From assembly GCA_903955385.1 (NCBI GenBank), contig CAJBNH010000135.1, forward strand, positions 29,446 through 93,445: a DNA stretch of 64,000 nt, given 5' to 3'. Below are positions 25,961 through 34,220 of this stretch, piece after piece. How positions within the stretch are numbered: position 1 is the first letter of the stretch; each line of letters starts with the position of its first letter. A program made the position numbers and the translations under genes. Below the pieces are notes generated by a model that saw nothing but the letters and a program-made list of their open reading frames with translations, searched no databases and was not told the DNA's origin. This DNA is from an uncultured Myxococcales bacterium. GTDB lineage: Bacteria > Myxococcota_A > UBA9042.

Positions 25961-27169
25961 ATGACCTCGACTTCTTCCGCTTCCCGCCCCTTCACCAAGG
26001 CTTGCATCCTCGTCCTCGACGGCGCCGGTATCGGCGCGCTGCCGGACGTGGCCGACTTTGGCGACCCGCCCACGGTGAACACGCTGTCGAACCTGGCTCA
26101 CGCCGTGGGGCCGCTGAACCTGCCGAATTTCCAGCGGTTGGGTCTGGGCAACTTGGCCGACATGCCCGGAGTTCCCCCCGCCGACCAACCGGGCGCATTT
26201 CTGGTCCGGATGGCCGAGCTGTCGAACGGCAAGGACACCCCGACGGGTCACTGGGAGATGGTGGGCGTGCGCACGACCCAGCCGTTTGCGACCTATGCCG
26301 ACGGCTTTCCCCCCGAGATCATCGAAGAGTTTCAGCGGCTTTCCGGCTACGAGATCTTGGGCAACCTCGTCTCCAGCGGCACCGTGATCCTCGATCAGCT
26401 GGGGCCCGAGCACATGCGCACGGGCAAGCCGATCGTCTACACGTCGGCCGACAGCGTGTTTCAGATCGCCGCCCACGAAGGTGTGATGCCGATCGACGAG
26501 CTGCACCGCATCTGCCAGATCGCCCGCGAGATGCTGGACAAGTACCGCGTCGGCCGCGTGATCGCCCGCCCCTTCATCGGCCGGCCGGGCAGCTTCAAGC
26601 GCACGTACAACCGCAAGGACTTCAGCATGCCGCCGCCCAAGGGCACGCTGCTGGACCAGCTGGTGCAGGCCGGCATCCCGGTGTTGGGCGTGGGCAAGAT
26701 CCAAGATATTTTCGCGGGTTGTGGTATTCCCGAGTCGATCCACACGGAGGGCAACACCGACGGCATCGCCCACACGCTCGAAGCGGTGCGCGACCGGCGC
26801 GGCCTGATCTTCACCAACCTCGTCGACTTCGACGCGCTGTACGGTCACCGCCGCGATCCGCAGGGTTTCTACCGTGCGATGGTCGAGGCAGACGCGGCCC
26901 TGCCGGCCCTGCTGGATGCGCTGGGCGACGACGGCCTGTTGGTCATGACGGCCGATCACGGCAATGACCCGACCTACATGGGCTCGACCGATCACACCCG
27001 CGAGTACGTGCCGCTCATCCTCGCCTCACGCCGGTTCGACCGCACGGGGGGGGCAGACTTGGGCACGACCGACAGCTTTGCCGCGCTGGGGCAGACGCTT
27101 GCTCAAAACTTCGGCGTGGCGCCCCTGCCCATCGGCCAGTCGTTCTTCCGCGAGATCACGGCCGGCTGA
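25961..27169 (+). CDS. deoB: Phosphopentomutase
   Basis: A 402-residue cytosolic enzyme of the alkaline-phosphatase superfamily that interconverts (deoxy)ribose-1-phosphate and (deoxy)ribose-5-phosphate. Metal-site motifs are visible: VLDGAGIGALPDV near the N-terminus, PTGHWEMVG with the phospho-acceptor Thr, NTDGIAHTLE, TNLVDFDALYGHRRDP, and the late TADHGNDP and DHTREYVPL. Length matches typical DeoB (about 400). The ATG at 25961 has AGGAG upstream. A thymidine/pyrimidine nucleoside phosphorylase follows 57 bases later on the same strand. The pair turns deoxynucleosides into base plus deoxyribose-5-phosphate; deoC, the usual next enzyme, is not in the window. Confidence 0.96.
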   Translation: MTSTSSASRPFTKACILVLDGAGIGALPDVADFGDPPTVNTLSNLAHAVGPLNLPNFQRLGLGNLADMPGVPPADQPGAFLVRMAELSNGKDTPTGHWEMVGVRTTQPFATYADGFPPEIIEEFQRLSGYEILGNLVSSGTVILDQLGPEHMRTGKPIVYTSADSVFQIAAHEGVMPIDELHRICQIAREMLDKYRVGRVIARPFIGRPGSFKRTYNRKDFSMPPPKGTLLDQLVQAGIPVLGVGKIQDIFAGCGIPESIHTEGNTDGIAHTLEAVRDRRGLIFTNLVDFDALYGHRRDPQGFYRAMVEADAALPALLDALGDDGLLVMTADHGNDPTYMGSTDHTREYVPLILASRRFDRTGGADLGTTDSFAALGQTLAQNFGVAPLPIGQSFFREITAG

Positions 27170-27226
27170 GCCTTCACAACCGCCCGTCTCCGCACCGCTT
27201 TCCCCCCAAGCCCCCGGAGTTCTCCC

Positions 27227-28573
27227 ATGACCCTGTTTCGTGCCGTCGAGACGATTGGCCGCAAGCGCGATGGCCTCGAGCTGTCCCCCGCAGAGATCCA
27301 AGCCTTGGTCGATGGTTATGTCGCGGGCACCGTGCCGGACTACCAGATGGCGGCCTTTGCCATGGCCGTGCTGCTCAAGGGCATGACTTCGCTGGAAGTG
27401 GCGACGCTGCTCGAGGCCATGCAGCGCTCTGGCGACATCGTCACCTGGCCCGGCCTGCCGTGGCCGACGGCCGACAAGCACTCGACCGGCGGCGTGGGCG
27501 ACAAGATCAGCATCCCGCTGGCCCCAGCGGTCGCGGCGTGTGGCGTGGCGGTGCCGATGATCTCGGGCCGTGGTCTGGGGCACACTGGCGGCACGCTGGA
27601 CAAGCTCGAGTCGATCCCCGGACCCGGCCGCGACGGCACGGGCGGCGGCTTCGATGTGCGCCTGTCGCTGGACGATTTTCACAAGGTCGTCGCCGACACC
27701 GGGCTGGGCCTGATCGGCCAGACCGAGCGCTTGGTGCCCGCCGACCGCAAGCTCTACGCCCTGCGCGACGTCACGGCCACGGTCGAGTCGATCCCGCTCA
27801 TCGTCGCGTCAATCCTGTCCAAGAAGCTGGCCGAGGGCGTTGCCTCGTTGGTGCTGGACGTGAAGGTCGGCTCCGGCGCCTTCATGAAGACCCGCGAACG
27901 CGCGATGGAATTGGCGTCGGCGATGGTCGGCGCGGGCCAGGCCGCCGGACGCAACGTCACCGCTTTCCTGACGGCGATGGACCGGCCGCTCGGCACCCAC
28001 ATCGGCAACGCGCTCGAGATCGTCGAGTCGATTCACTTGTTGCACGGCAAGGGGCCCGCCGACTCCCGCGCGCTGGTCTTGCGCTTTGGCGGCGAGATGC
28101 TGCGGCTGTCGGGTGTGGTGCAAACGCTGGCAGAGGGTGAAGTGCGCATCGCAAGGTCCCTGGACGACGGCAGCGCGCTCGCCAAGTTCCGCGAGATGCT
28201 GGTGGCGCAAGGCGGCGACCCGCGCGTGGCCGACGACCCGGACCTGATGCCCAAGGCGCCCGTGGTCGTGCCGCTGCACGCGTGGGACGGCGGCTTCTTG
28301 ACCAAGGTTGACGCGTTGGGTGTGGGGCTTGCGGCGGTGCACATGGGCGCAGGCCGCAACACCTCGGCCGACGTCATCGACGTGCGCGTGGGCTTCGTGC
28401 TCGAAAAGAACGCGGGCGACGCGGTGGCCACCGGCGACGTGATCCTGTGGGTCCACGCGGCCGACGAAGCGCAGGCGCAGCGGGCACTTGCAGAGCTGCG
28501 TCAGGTCATCGCCATCGGCCCGCAACCGCCGACCGACCTGCTGCCGCTGTTCATGGACGTGGTCGAGCGGTAG
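27227..28573 (+). CDS. deoA: Thymidine/pyrimidine-nucleoside phosphorylase
   Basis: A 448-residue cytosolic enzyme that phosphorolyses thymidine or uridine to base and (deoxy)ribose-1-phosphate, which the neighbouring DeoB isomerises. Family hallmarks: KHSTGGVGDKIS (phosphate/nucleoside loop), the signature SGRGLGHTGGTLDKLES, DVKVGSGAFMKT, and MDRPLGTHIGNALEI. The length suits both DeoA and the broader Pdp subgroup; the specificity split is not resolvable by eye, so uridine use is possible. Start supported by GGAG upstream. It converges with the 5'-nucleotidase gene, 18 bases away. Confidence 0.94.
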   Translation: MTLFRAVETIGRKRDGLELSPAEIQALVDGYVAGTVPDYQMAAFAMAVLLKGMTSLEVATLLEAMQRSGDIVTWPGLPWPTADKHSTGGVGDKISIPLAPAVAACGVAVPMISGRGLGHTGGTLDKLESIPGPGRDGTGGGFDVRLSLDDFHKVVADTGLGLIGQTERLVPADRKLYALRDVTATVESIPLIVASILSKKLAEGVASLVLDVKVGSGAFMKTRERAMELASAMVGAGQAAGRNVTAFLTAMDRPLGTHIGNALEIVESIHLLHGKGPADSRALVLRFGGEMLRLSGVVQTLAEGEVRIARSLDDGSALAKFREMLVAQGGDPRVADDPDLMPKAPVVVPLHAWDGGFLTKVDALGVGLAAVHMGAGRNTSADVIDVRVGFVLEKNAGDAVATGDVILWVHAADEAQAQRALAELRQVIAIGPQPPTDLLPLFMDVVER

Positions 28574-28591
28574 GGACCCGGATCCCGCGGC

Positions 28592-30274
28592 CTACGGCGC
28601 CAGCGGCTGGTCCATCGTCCCGTCGACCACGGCCGACTCGATCACCTCGGCAAGCAGCGGCGAGCCCTTGCACGGGTCTTCGTCGGTATAGTCGCGTCCA
28701 TCCAGGCACTTGCGAGCGGTCCCGCCCAGCGCGTAGTACGTGCCGGCCTTGGTCAGGTAGTCCAACGTCGCCAGGCGATACAGGCCCTTGGGGTCCACCG
28801 GCTTGCCGTCGACGGCGATGCTGACCACCCGCTGGCCGGGCTGCACGATCTCGACCGGCTTGTTGTCTTCGTACCGGTACTTGATGCCCGGATTGTCCGG
28901 CAGGCACTGCACGTCCAGGCCGAACACGACCGCGCGCGACGGTCGCCGCTCGTTGCCGCCGGCGCCCACCGTACCGCCGCACGAGCTGTCGAATGCCTGC
29001 GCCAGCTGCTCGCCCGTCAGCTCGACCAGCACCAGGTGGTTCTGGAAGGGGTGAATCGCGGCGATTTCCAAATTCGTCACCGGTCCAACCGGATAGACCG
29101 TGTTGCTGCGCAGGCCGCCCGAGTTCAGCAGCCCCGCGACCACCGGCTTGCCGCTCTTCTCCTGGGCAAAGTGCTGCACCGCCCGCGCTGCCCGCTGGCC
29201 GTAGTCCGACTTGGCGCCCGACACGTCCCAAGGCACCGTGCGCTGGCCCACCACCCGCTCTTGAATCAGCGGCTCGCGTGCGGCGGCAATCGCCTGCTCG
29301 GTCGCTTCGTCGCGCGGCATGTCGGTCTTGACCTCGCGGATCAGCCACGACGACCGCGGCAGGTCCATGCCCGGCTTGCCGTTCGCCTTGCCCACGAGTT
29401 CCAGATAGCCCACGTACTTGAAGCGCTCGCCCGACTGCACGACGACGGTCTGCTCGAACCGCTCCCACCGCCACTGCCGCGAGTGCGAGTGGCCACCGAT
29501 GATCGCGTCGATGCCCTGGACGTGCTCGGCGAGCTTCATGTCGCCCTCGATGCCCAAGTGGCTGATCACCACGATCACCTGCGCGCCCTGCTGCTTCAGG
29601 CGGGCGATGGCGGCGCGCGCGGCGGGAAACACGGGGTCGTCAGGGTTCTTGAACTTCAGGTCGCCGATGTCCGAGATCTGCTTGGCCGAGGGCGTCAGCA
29701 GCCCGAACAGGCCCACGCGCAGCCCGCCGCAATCGGCGACGACCTGCTCCTTGATCAGCGGCGCACCCGGGCGGTCGAGGATCGAGCCCGGCAGGTCGAC
29801 GTTGGCCACCAGAATCCGATACGTGCTCAGGCCTTCCAGAGCCGCACGCACCACCGCCGGTCCGGCGTCGAACTCGTGATTGCCAAGCGTTCCGTAGTCA
29901 TAGCCGGCCTTCTCGTACACCTGCCACGCCGTCTTGGCCGCGAGCGCCCGGTTGCCGTCGGCGCGTTCCATGTACCGGCCCTGCAAGTCGTCGCCCGCCG
30001 AGACCAGCAGTACCGAGCCCGGATGTTGCGCCAGCAGCCGCTTCTTCTCGGCCGCGATGCGCGAGATCGATCCTTGGTACGTCATCTTGCCGTCGACGTT
30101 GACCTTGGGGCCGTCGAAGTTCGCCTCGGCATCGTTGGTCGTCAGGATCAGGCAGCGACCGGCGGCCGCCAGGCCATCGTCCGACAGGGGCTCGCGCACT
30201 TCCGTGGCCCCACTGCAACCCATCGAAATGACGAGGATCCCGGAGAGACCCCAGCGCCGCAGCCAAGCGTTCAT
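28592..30274 (-). CDS. 5'-nucleotidase / metallophosphoesterase lipoprotein (UshA-like) with altered metal motif
   Basis: A 560-residue lipoprotein: signal peptide with lipobox ISMGC, an N-terminal dimetal phosphoesterase domain (GDDLQG, GNHEFD, VVISHLG, GGHSHSR) and a C-terminal 5'-nucleotidase domain (from about 370; NSGGLRSN, PFQNHLVLVELTGEQL). Such enzymes dephosphorylate extracytoplasmic nucleotides so nucleosides can be taken up. The first metal motif, normally D-x-H in TND-x-H, reads TNDAEANF, so a Glu stands where a metal-binding His is usual. Activity is still plausible. The ATG at 30274 has GAGG upstream. Located between nucleoside-catabolic genes and the aldolase/microcompartment genes, it could supply nucleosides to DeoA. 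Confidence 0.88.
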   Translation of the reverse strand: MNAWLRRWGLSGILVISMGCSGATEVREPLSDDGLAAAGRCLILTTNDAEANFDGPKVNVDGKMTYQGSISRIAAEKKRLLAQHPGSVLLVSAGDDLQGRYMERADGNRALAAKTAWQVYEKAGYDYGTLGNHEFDAGPAVVRAALEGLSTYRILVANVDLPGSILDRPGAPLIKEQVVADCGGLRVGLFGLLTPSAKQISDIGDLKFKNPDDPVFPAARAAIARLKQQGAQVIVVISHLGIEGDMKLAEHVQGIDAIIGGHSHSRQWRWERFEQTVVVQSGERFKYVGYLELVGKANGKPGMDLPRSSWLIREVKTDMPRDEATEQAIAAAREPLIQERVVGQRTVPWDVSGAKSDYGQRAARAVQHFAQEKSGKPVVAGLLNSGGLRSNTVYPVGPVTNLEIAAIHPFQNHLVLVELTGEQLAQAFDSSCGGTVGAGGNERRPSRAVVFGLDVQCLPDNPGIKYRYEDNKPVEIVQPGQRVVSIAVDGKPVDPKGLYRLATLDYLTKAGTYYALGGTARKCLDGRDYTDEDPCKGSPLLAEVIESAVVDGTMDQPLAP

Positions 30275-30355
30275 GCGTCCTCGCCTTGCACTGGCCGGTT
30301 GGCCCATGCCTTTGAAATGTCAAGTGGATCGATCTGGGTCGTGAACAGAACCGGC

Positions 30356-31078
30356 CTAGCTGCCGCGCTGGGCCTTCTTGCGGCGCCGCGCCTCGGGGCC
30401 CAGACCGGCCTTCATGCGGGACTCCAACAGCCGCTCGAGATCTGCCGCCGGCACCGTCCGCAGCGCGCCCGCCTGCATCGCCCGCAGCTGGATGGTCGCC
30501 AGGTGCTCGACCAGCTCCATGCGCAGGAACGCCATTTCGAGGTCGTCGCCCCAGGCGAACACGCCGTGGTTCTCGATCGTGGCGGCGTCGCAACGGTCGG
30601 CAGCGGCCTTCAGGGCGGCCACCTGCTCAGCACCATTGGGGAATCCGTAGCCGATCAGCGGAATCGCGTCGCCCAGCGAGACCACCGCCTCGGCGATCAT
30701 CCGCGGCTCGACCGCCTTGCCGGCGATGGCAAGCGCGGTGGCCGAGGGCGCGTGCGTGTGGATCACGACCTGCACGTCCGGGCGCGCGGCGTACACGGCA
30801 CGGTGCATCTTCAGCTCAGAGAAGGGCTTGCGGCCGCCCTGGACCACGCGGTCGTCGCCGTCGACCACGATCAGGTCGCCCTCGGTCAGCACGCGCTTCG
30901 ACACGGCCGTCGGGGTCGCCAGCAGCTTGCCCGCAGGCATCCGCATGGTCACGTTGCCGTCGTGGTTGGCAAGCCAGCCGCGGGCGTGCAGTTCCTTGGC
31001 GATGGAGAGCAGCTGCCGGCGCGCTTCGGCCAGCGACCACTCGCCACGGTGCAGGGTATGGACCGGAGTGCCGCTCAC
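30356..31078 (-). CDS. Class II aldolase/adducin-family protein
   Basis: A 240-residue enzyme of the L-fuculose-phosphate/L-ribulose-phosphate aldolase-epimerase family. Visible are the catalytic Glu in PFSELKMH, zinc ligands in VVIHTHAPSATALA (His-x-His) and a third His in IENHGVFAWG; GNVTMRMPAG is the N-terminal phosphate-loop equivalent. It should cleave (or epimerise) a phosphorylated sugar using zinc, yielding dihydroxyacetone phosphate plus an aldehyde in the fuculose case. It starts with GTG (GAGG eight bases upstream), 11 bases after a microcompartment vertex gene, so it is likely a cargo or partner enzyme. The C-terminal PAADLERLLESRM segment is an amphipathic helix that could act as an encapsulation signal (speculative). 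Confidence 0.87.
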   Translation of the reverse strand: MSGTPVHTLHRGEWSLAEARRQLLSIAKELHARGWLANHDGNVTMRMPAGKLLATPTAVSKRVLTEGDLIVVDGDDRVVQGGRKPFSELKMHRAVYAARPDVQVVIHTHAPSATALAIAGKAVEPRMIAEAVVSLGDAIPLIGYGFPNGAEQVAALKAAADRCDAATIENHGVFAWGDDLEMAFLRMELVEHLATIQLRAMQAGALRTVPAADLERLLESRMKAGLGPEARRRKKAQRGS

Positions 31079-31089
31079 GATTCAGGCCT

Positions 31090-31368
31090 CTAGGCGTTGG
31101 GAGCGACCGACACCTGATCGACCACGCCGACGATCAGGCAGCGCACGGGGGACTTGGGGTCGGCCAGGATCTGGCGGATGCCGTTGCCTTCGCGCAGCAC
31201 CAGCACAACGTCGCCGGGACCCGACTGCGCGTGGTCAACGGCCAGAAAGCTCTCGCCGGAGTCGCTGCCGTCGGCCTCGAGGGGCTGCACGGAGAAGATC
31301 GCCAGCGTGTTCAGGTGCGGGTGCTTGATCGTCGAGACGACGTTGCCCAAGACGCGACAGAGGATCAT
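31090..31368 (-). CDS. Bacterial microcompartment vertex protein (EutN/CcmL family, BMC-P), copy 1
   Basis: A 92-residue protein of the pentameric shell-vertex family: MILCRVLGNVVSTIKHP at the N-terminus, the conserved AVDHAQSGPGDVVLVLREGNGIRQ loop, and the final VGVVDQV strand. Five copies close each corner of a polyhedral protein shell. The start overlaps the stop of the second vertex gene (ATGA), so the two are translationally coupled. No hexameric (BMC-H) or trimeric (BMC-T) shell gene is in the window, so a full shell would need genes elsewhere. Confidence 0.92.
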   Translation of the reverse strand: MILCRVLGNVVSTIKHPHLNTLAIFSVQPLEADGSDSGESFLAVDHAQSGPGDVVLVLREGNGIRQILADPKSPVRCLIVGVVDQVSVAPNA

Positions 31369-31736
31369 GAGGTCCTCCCCTTGCCGCTGTTCTTGGCCTT
31401 GACGACGGGCGTGTTCGTCTTCGCAACTGGGGTGCCGAACACTTCCTCGTTCTGGGGGCCGGCCAAAGGCGACTCGACCGTCACCGCATCGACGATGCTG
31501 ATGATGGCGGCGTCGACCGGCACGAACGGCTCGGGCATCGCCAGCGCGGCTTCGCGCGACGTGGTGATGTGGACCAAATCTCCGGGACCAGCGAGCGTGG
31601 TGTCGGCTGCGACGATGGGCTTGCCGCGCTTGGTGCCGTCCTCGCCAACAGGCTGGACGACGAGCAAACGGATGCCTGTCAGGCCGGGGACCTTCTCACT
31701 AGCGACGACATTTCCGATGACGCGGGCAAGCTGCAT
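31365..31736 (-). CDS. Bacterial microcompartment vertex protein (EutN/CcmL family, BMC-P), copy 2 with C-terminal tail
   Basis: A 123-residue EutN/CcmL homologue: MQLARVIGNVVASEKVPGL, VAADTTLAGPGDLVHITTSREAA, and AAIISIVDAVTV mark the family core. It extends about 35 residues past the fold with a Thr/Lys-rich tail (PVAKTNTPVVKAKNSG) not seen in copy 1, possibly for binding cargo or another shell protein. The ATG at 31736 is preferred because it begins the conserved first strand. First gene of the likely operon vertex2-vertex1-aldolase(-nucleotidase). Confidence 0.92.
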   Translation of the reverse strand: MQLARVIGNVVASEKVPGLTGIRLLVVQPVGEDGTKRGKPIVAADTTLAGPGDLVHITTSREAALAMPEPFVPVDAAIISIVDAVTVESPLAGPQNEEVFGTPVAKTNTPVVKAKNSGKGRTS

Positions 31737-31836
31737 GGCGGGCGCGGACTCTGGCACAGCGATCCGGCGGGGTCAACAGGCGCCGCGGGGGTTGCCGGTG
31801 CGGAATGGGCCGGGGGACGGGGCCTCCCGGCGGGGT

Positions 31837-32727
31837 TCAGCGGGGCGTCTTGCGCAGCCTCGCCAGCATGTTCACGGCCACCTCGACGGCCGGATCCGGG
31901 CCACGACCGTGGGCCTGAACGATGAACGTACGCAACGCCTCGATGGCCGGCTCCTTTTCGCCAAGCTGCAGCAAGGCCGCGGCGTAGTTCAGGAACAGGT
32001 GGTGGCGTGCCTTGGGGTGTTGTGTCGCTTTGGCCAGCACGGCCTTGGCCCGGTCGGGGCGACCCAGGTCCATCCACGCAAGGCCCAGCGACTCTTGCAG
32101 TTCGACCGAGGTGGGCGCGAACTGCAGCCCCTCGACCAGCACATCGCGCGCCGCTTCATAGGCTTCGACGTCGCCGTACAGCTGCGCCAAACGCACGTAG
32201 GCGGGCGCAAAGCCCGGATCGCCCTCGATCGCCAACCGCAGCTCGCGCTCACCGGTGATCCGGTCGGCCGCGTCGAGCGCGATCCGCGCCGCCAGCAGGT
32301 GACCGTTGGGATGCCCGGGATCCAGGCGGAACAACGGCTTCAGCGCGTCGAGCGCCGCCTTGGGTTCGCCGGCACCGACCAGCGCCCGCGCAAGCGAGAG
32401 GTGGGCGTCCGGGCGCGCGGGGTCCACCTGAACCGAGGTGCGCAGAAACGCCACCGCCGCTTGGAATTCCTCGTCCCGCAAGGCCAGCGAGCCCAAGTAG
32501 AAGTTGACGTCGGCATCGTCGGGGTCGATCGCGCGCGCCTTTTCGAAGGCCGTGCGGGCGAAGGTGTAGTCGTTCTCTTGCAGCGCGCTCACGCCCTCGT
32601 TGCTCAGGCGAACCAGCTCGGGGTCCTGACCGCAGCCGATGGCCAACAGACACGTGGCGGCAACGCCCAGCAGGACGCGAGGACCGGCAACTGTCTGAAC
32701 GGTCGATGAAGCGGGGCGCGACGCCAT
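31837..32727 (-). CDS. TPR-repeat lipoprotein of the AgmX-like cluster
   Basis: A 296-residue lipoprotein (lipobox LLAIGC, Cys about 31) followed by about six or seven tetratricopeptide repeats, e.g. NEGVSALQENDYTFARTAFEKARAIDPD. TPRs mediate protein-protein contacts, here in the periplasm or at the inner face of the outer membrane. The ATG at 32727 has AGGAG six bases upstream. It begins 20 bases after the stop of the AgmX-like gene, so it is third in an operon with it and the small secreted protein at 34221-34493. That setting suggests an envelope motor or assembly complex. Confidence 0.87.
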   Translation of the reverse strand: MASRPASSTVQTVAGPRVLLGVAATCLLAIGCGQDPELVRLSNEGVSALQENDYTFARTAFEKARAIDPDDADVNFYLGSLALRDEEFQAAVAFLRTSVQVDPARPDAHLSLARALVGAGEPKAALDALKPLFRLDPGHPNGHLLAARIALDAADRITGERELRLAIEGDPGFAPAYVRLAQLYGDVEAYEAARDVLVEGLQFAPTSVELQESLGLAWMDLGRPDRAKAVLAKATQHPKARHHLFLNYAAALLQLGEKEPAIEALRTFIVQAHGRGPDPAVEVAVNMLARLRKTPR

Positions 32728-32747
32728 CACGGCTCCTGCCCGGGGGC

Positions 32748-34217
32748 TCAGTGCGACGAGAAGAGGAAGGGATACACGACCTTCGTCACACCGCCGCCCT
32801 TGGCCTGCGGAAAGCGCCAGCTCTTGATGTTGTTCAGGATGCACGACTCGACGCTGTCGTTTTCGAGCGTCGTAGCCGCGACCTTCTGCCCCAACACCGC
32901 GCCGTTGGGCTGGATCAGGAACGCGACCGTGACCTTGCCGGCCAGCGCGGGGTTGGATTGCAAACCCTTCTGGTAGCAGGCTTTTACCGCGCCCATCTTG
33001 GTGGCGATGTACTTCTTGACGGTGTCGCGCGGCAGCTCGCCGGTTGCCTCGCCGCCCGTGCTCTTGACCAGCGTGACCTTCTGCACCCCGGCGTTCATCC
33101 CGATCGCGACCTTCTTGCCGCCGGTCGTGGTGTCCTTGTTCAGGCCCGCGATCTCGGCCTTTTGCGTGCCGTCCTTGCCCACGCCCGTGCCGCCGGGGCC
33201 AGCCAGCAGCTTGCCCTCGGGATCGGCGACCAGTCCGGTGCCGCCTTGGCCGTCGGGGTTGGCAGCCGTGCCGGCGCTGTCATCGACCTGGAAGATCCGC
33301 GTGCCCAGAACGGGCGCCGCTCCGGGGATGGCGCCCGTGGCATCGTCGAGTACCGCCAGCTCGGTGGCCATCCGATCCTTGACCAGCGCGGTCGTCTTGA
33401 CGGCCTTTTCCTCGGCCGTCAGCTTGTCCAACTGCTTGGCGATCTCCTTGGCCTCCTTGATGACTTCCGGCGGGGGCCCGATCGGCGGCGCCTCTTCCTT
33501 CTTGACCTCGTCCGGCTTGGCCTCTGCCTTCAGCTCCTCTGGGGGCTTCTCCTCTTCGATTGGCTCGACGATCTCGATCTCGATCAGCCGCGCCTCCATC
33601 TCCTCTTGGATGGTCATCCGGCCCTTGACGCGGAAATCCGGGGAGTTGTAGCCGGCCACCAAGGGAATGATCAGCAGCGCCGAGGCCATCAGCAGGCACA
33701 ACAGCAGCAGCAAATTCTCCTTCTGCCACGCCCGAGTCCGCTGGGTCGGGGGCACATGGGCCCGCCGCAGCACGAAGGTGAAGTCGCCGAACTGGACCCA
33801 CGCGTGGGTGTTGGCGCCAAACGGAACGACCGGACCGCGCAGGGCGGGCACCTGGCCGTCGCGCACCTGGGCGATGTCATGGGCGTGGCCGTCGACGATC
33901 ACGTGGCCGGTGGCCGCCGGATTGTCGAACCGCAGCACCACGCCCAGCTTGGGGTCGATGTCGACCAGCGTCTGGACGAGCTTGTCGGCCATCACGTCGG
34001 GCGGCAGCGGGAACAGGCCTTCCTGTCCGACCGTCACGGGCACGGGGCGGGGGAAGAACCTTGCCGAGTGCATGTCGCCGCGCCACGTCATCGCGACGTC
34101 GACACCCAACACGCCGGTCTTGGGCTCGTCGTCTGGTGCGGCGGCAGGCGTGGCAGGGCCCTGCACGGGGCGCTTGCCCGAGTTCTCGCCCTGCGGACGG
34201 CTCTTGGTCGTCGTCAT
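32748..34217 (-). CDS. AgmX/PglI C-terminal-domain protein (TonB-like gliding/envelope transducer)
   Basis: A 489-residue protein: a cytoplasmic N-terminal domain (about 35-160) with FHA-like beta pattern, a single transmembrane helix (about 168-190), a long charged periplasmic region rich in Glu/Lys/Pro (about 200-275) like TonB/TolA spacers, a Gly/Thr region, and a C-terminal AgmX/PglI domain (about 395-489; KKYIATKMGAVKACYQKGL, GKVTVAFLIQPNGAV, SCILNNIKSWRFP). AgmX/PglI proteins are known from Myxococcus adventurous gliding genetics. The architecture suggests coupling of cytoplasmic signalling or proton-motive force to outer-envelope components; the role here is inferred. Confidence 0.88.
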   Translation of the reverse strand: MTTTKSRPQGENSGKRPVQGPATPAAAPDDEPKTGVLGVDVAMTWRGDMHSARFFPRPVPVTVGQEGLFPLPPDVMADKLVQTLVDIDPKLGVVLRFDNPAATGHVIVDGHAHDIAQVRDGQVPALRGPVVPFGANTHAWVQFGDFTFVLRRAHVPPTQRTRAWQKENLLLLLCLLMASALLIIPLVAGYNSPDFRVKGRMTIQEEMEARLIEIEIVEPIEEEKPPEELKAEAKPDEVKKEEAPPIGPPPEVIKEAKEIAKQLDKLTAEEKAVKTTALVKDRMATELAVLDDATGAIPGAAPVLGTRIFQVDDSAGTAANPDGQGGTGLVADPEGKLLAGPGGTGVGKDGTQKAEIAGLNKDTTTGGKKVAIGMNAGVQKVTLVKSTGGEATGELPRDTVKKYIATKMGAVKACYQKGLQSNPALAGKVTVAFLIQPNGAVLGQKVAATTLENDSVESCILNNIKSWRFPQAKGGGVTKVVYPFLFSSH

Positions 34218-34220
34218 GGG

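Noticed and set aside
23290..26082. 930-codon minus-strand frame opposite the acylase and deoB start
   Set aside because: Shadow frame spanning two genes with clear plus-strand motifs; Arg/His/Val-rich without domains.
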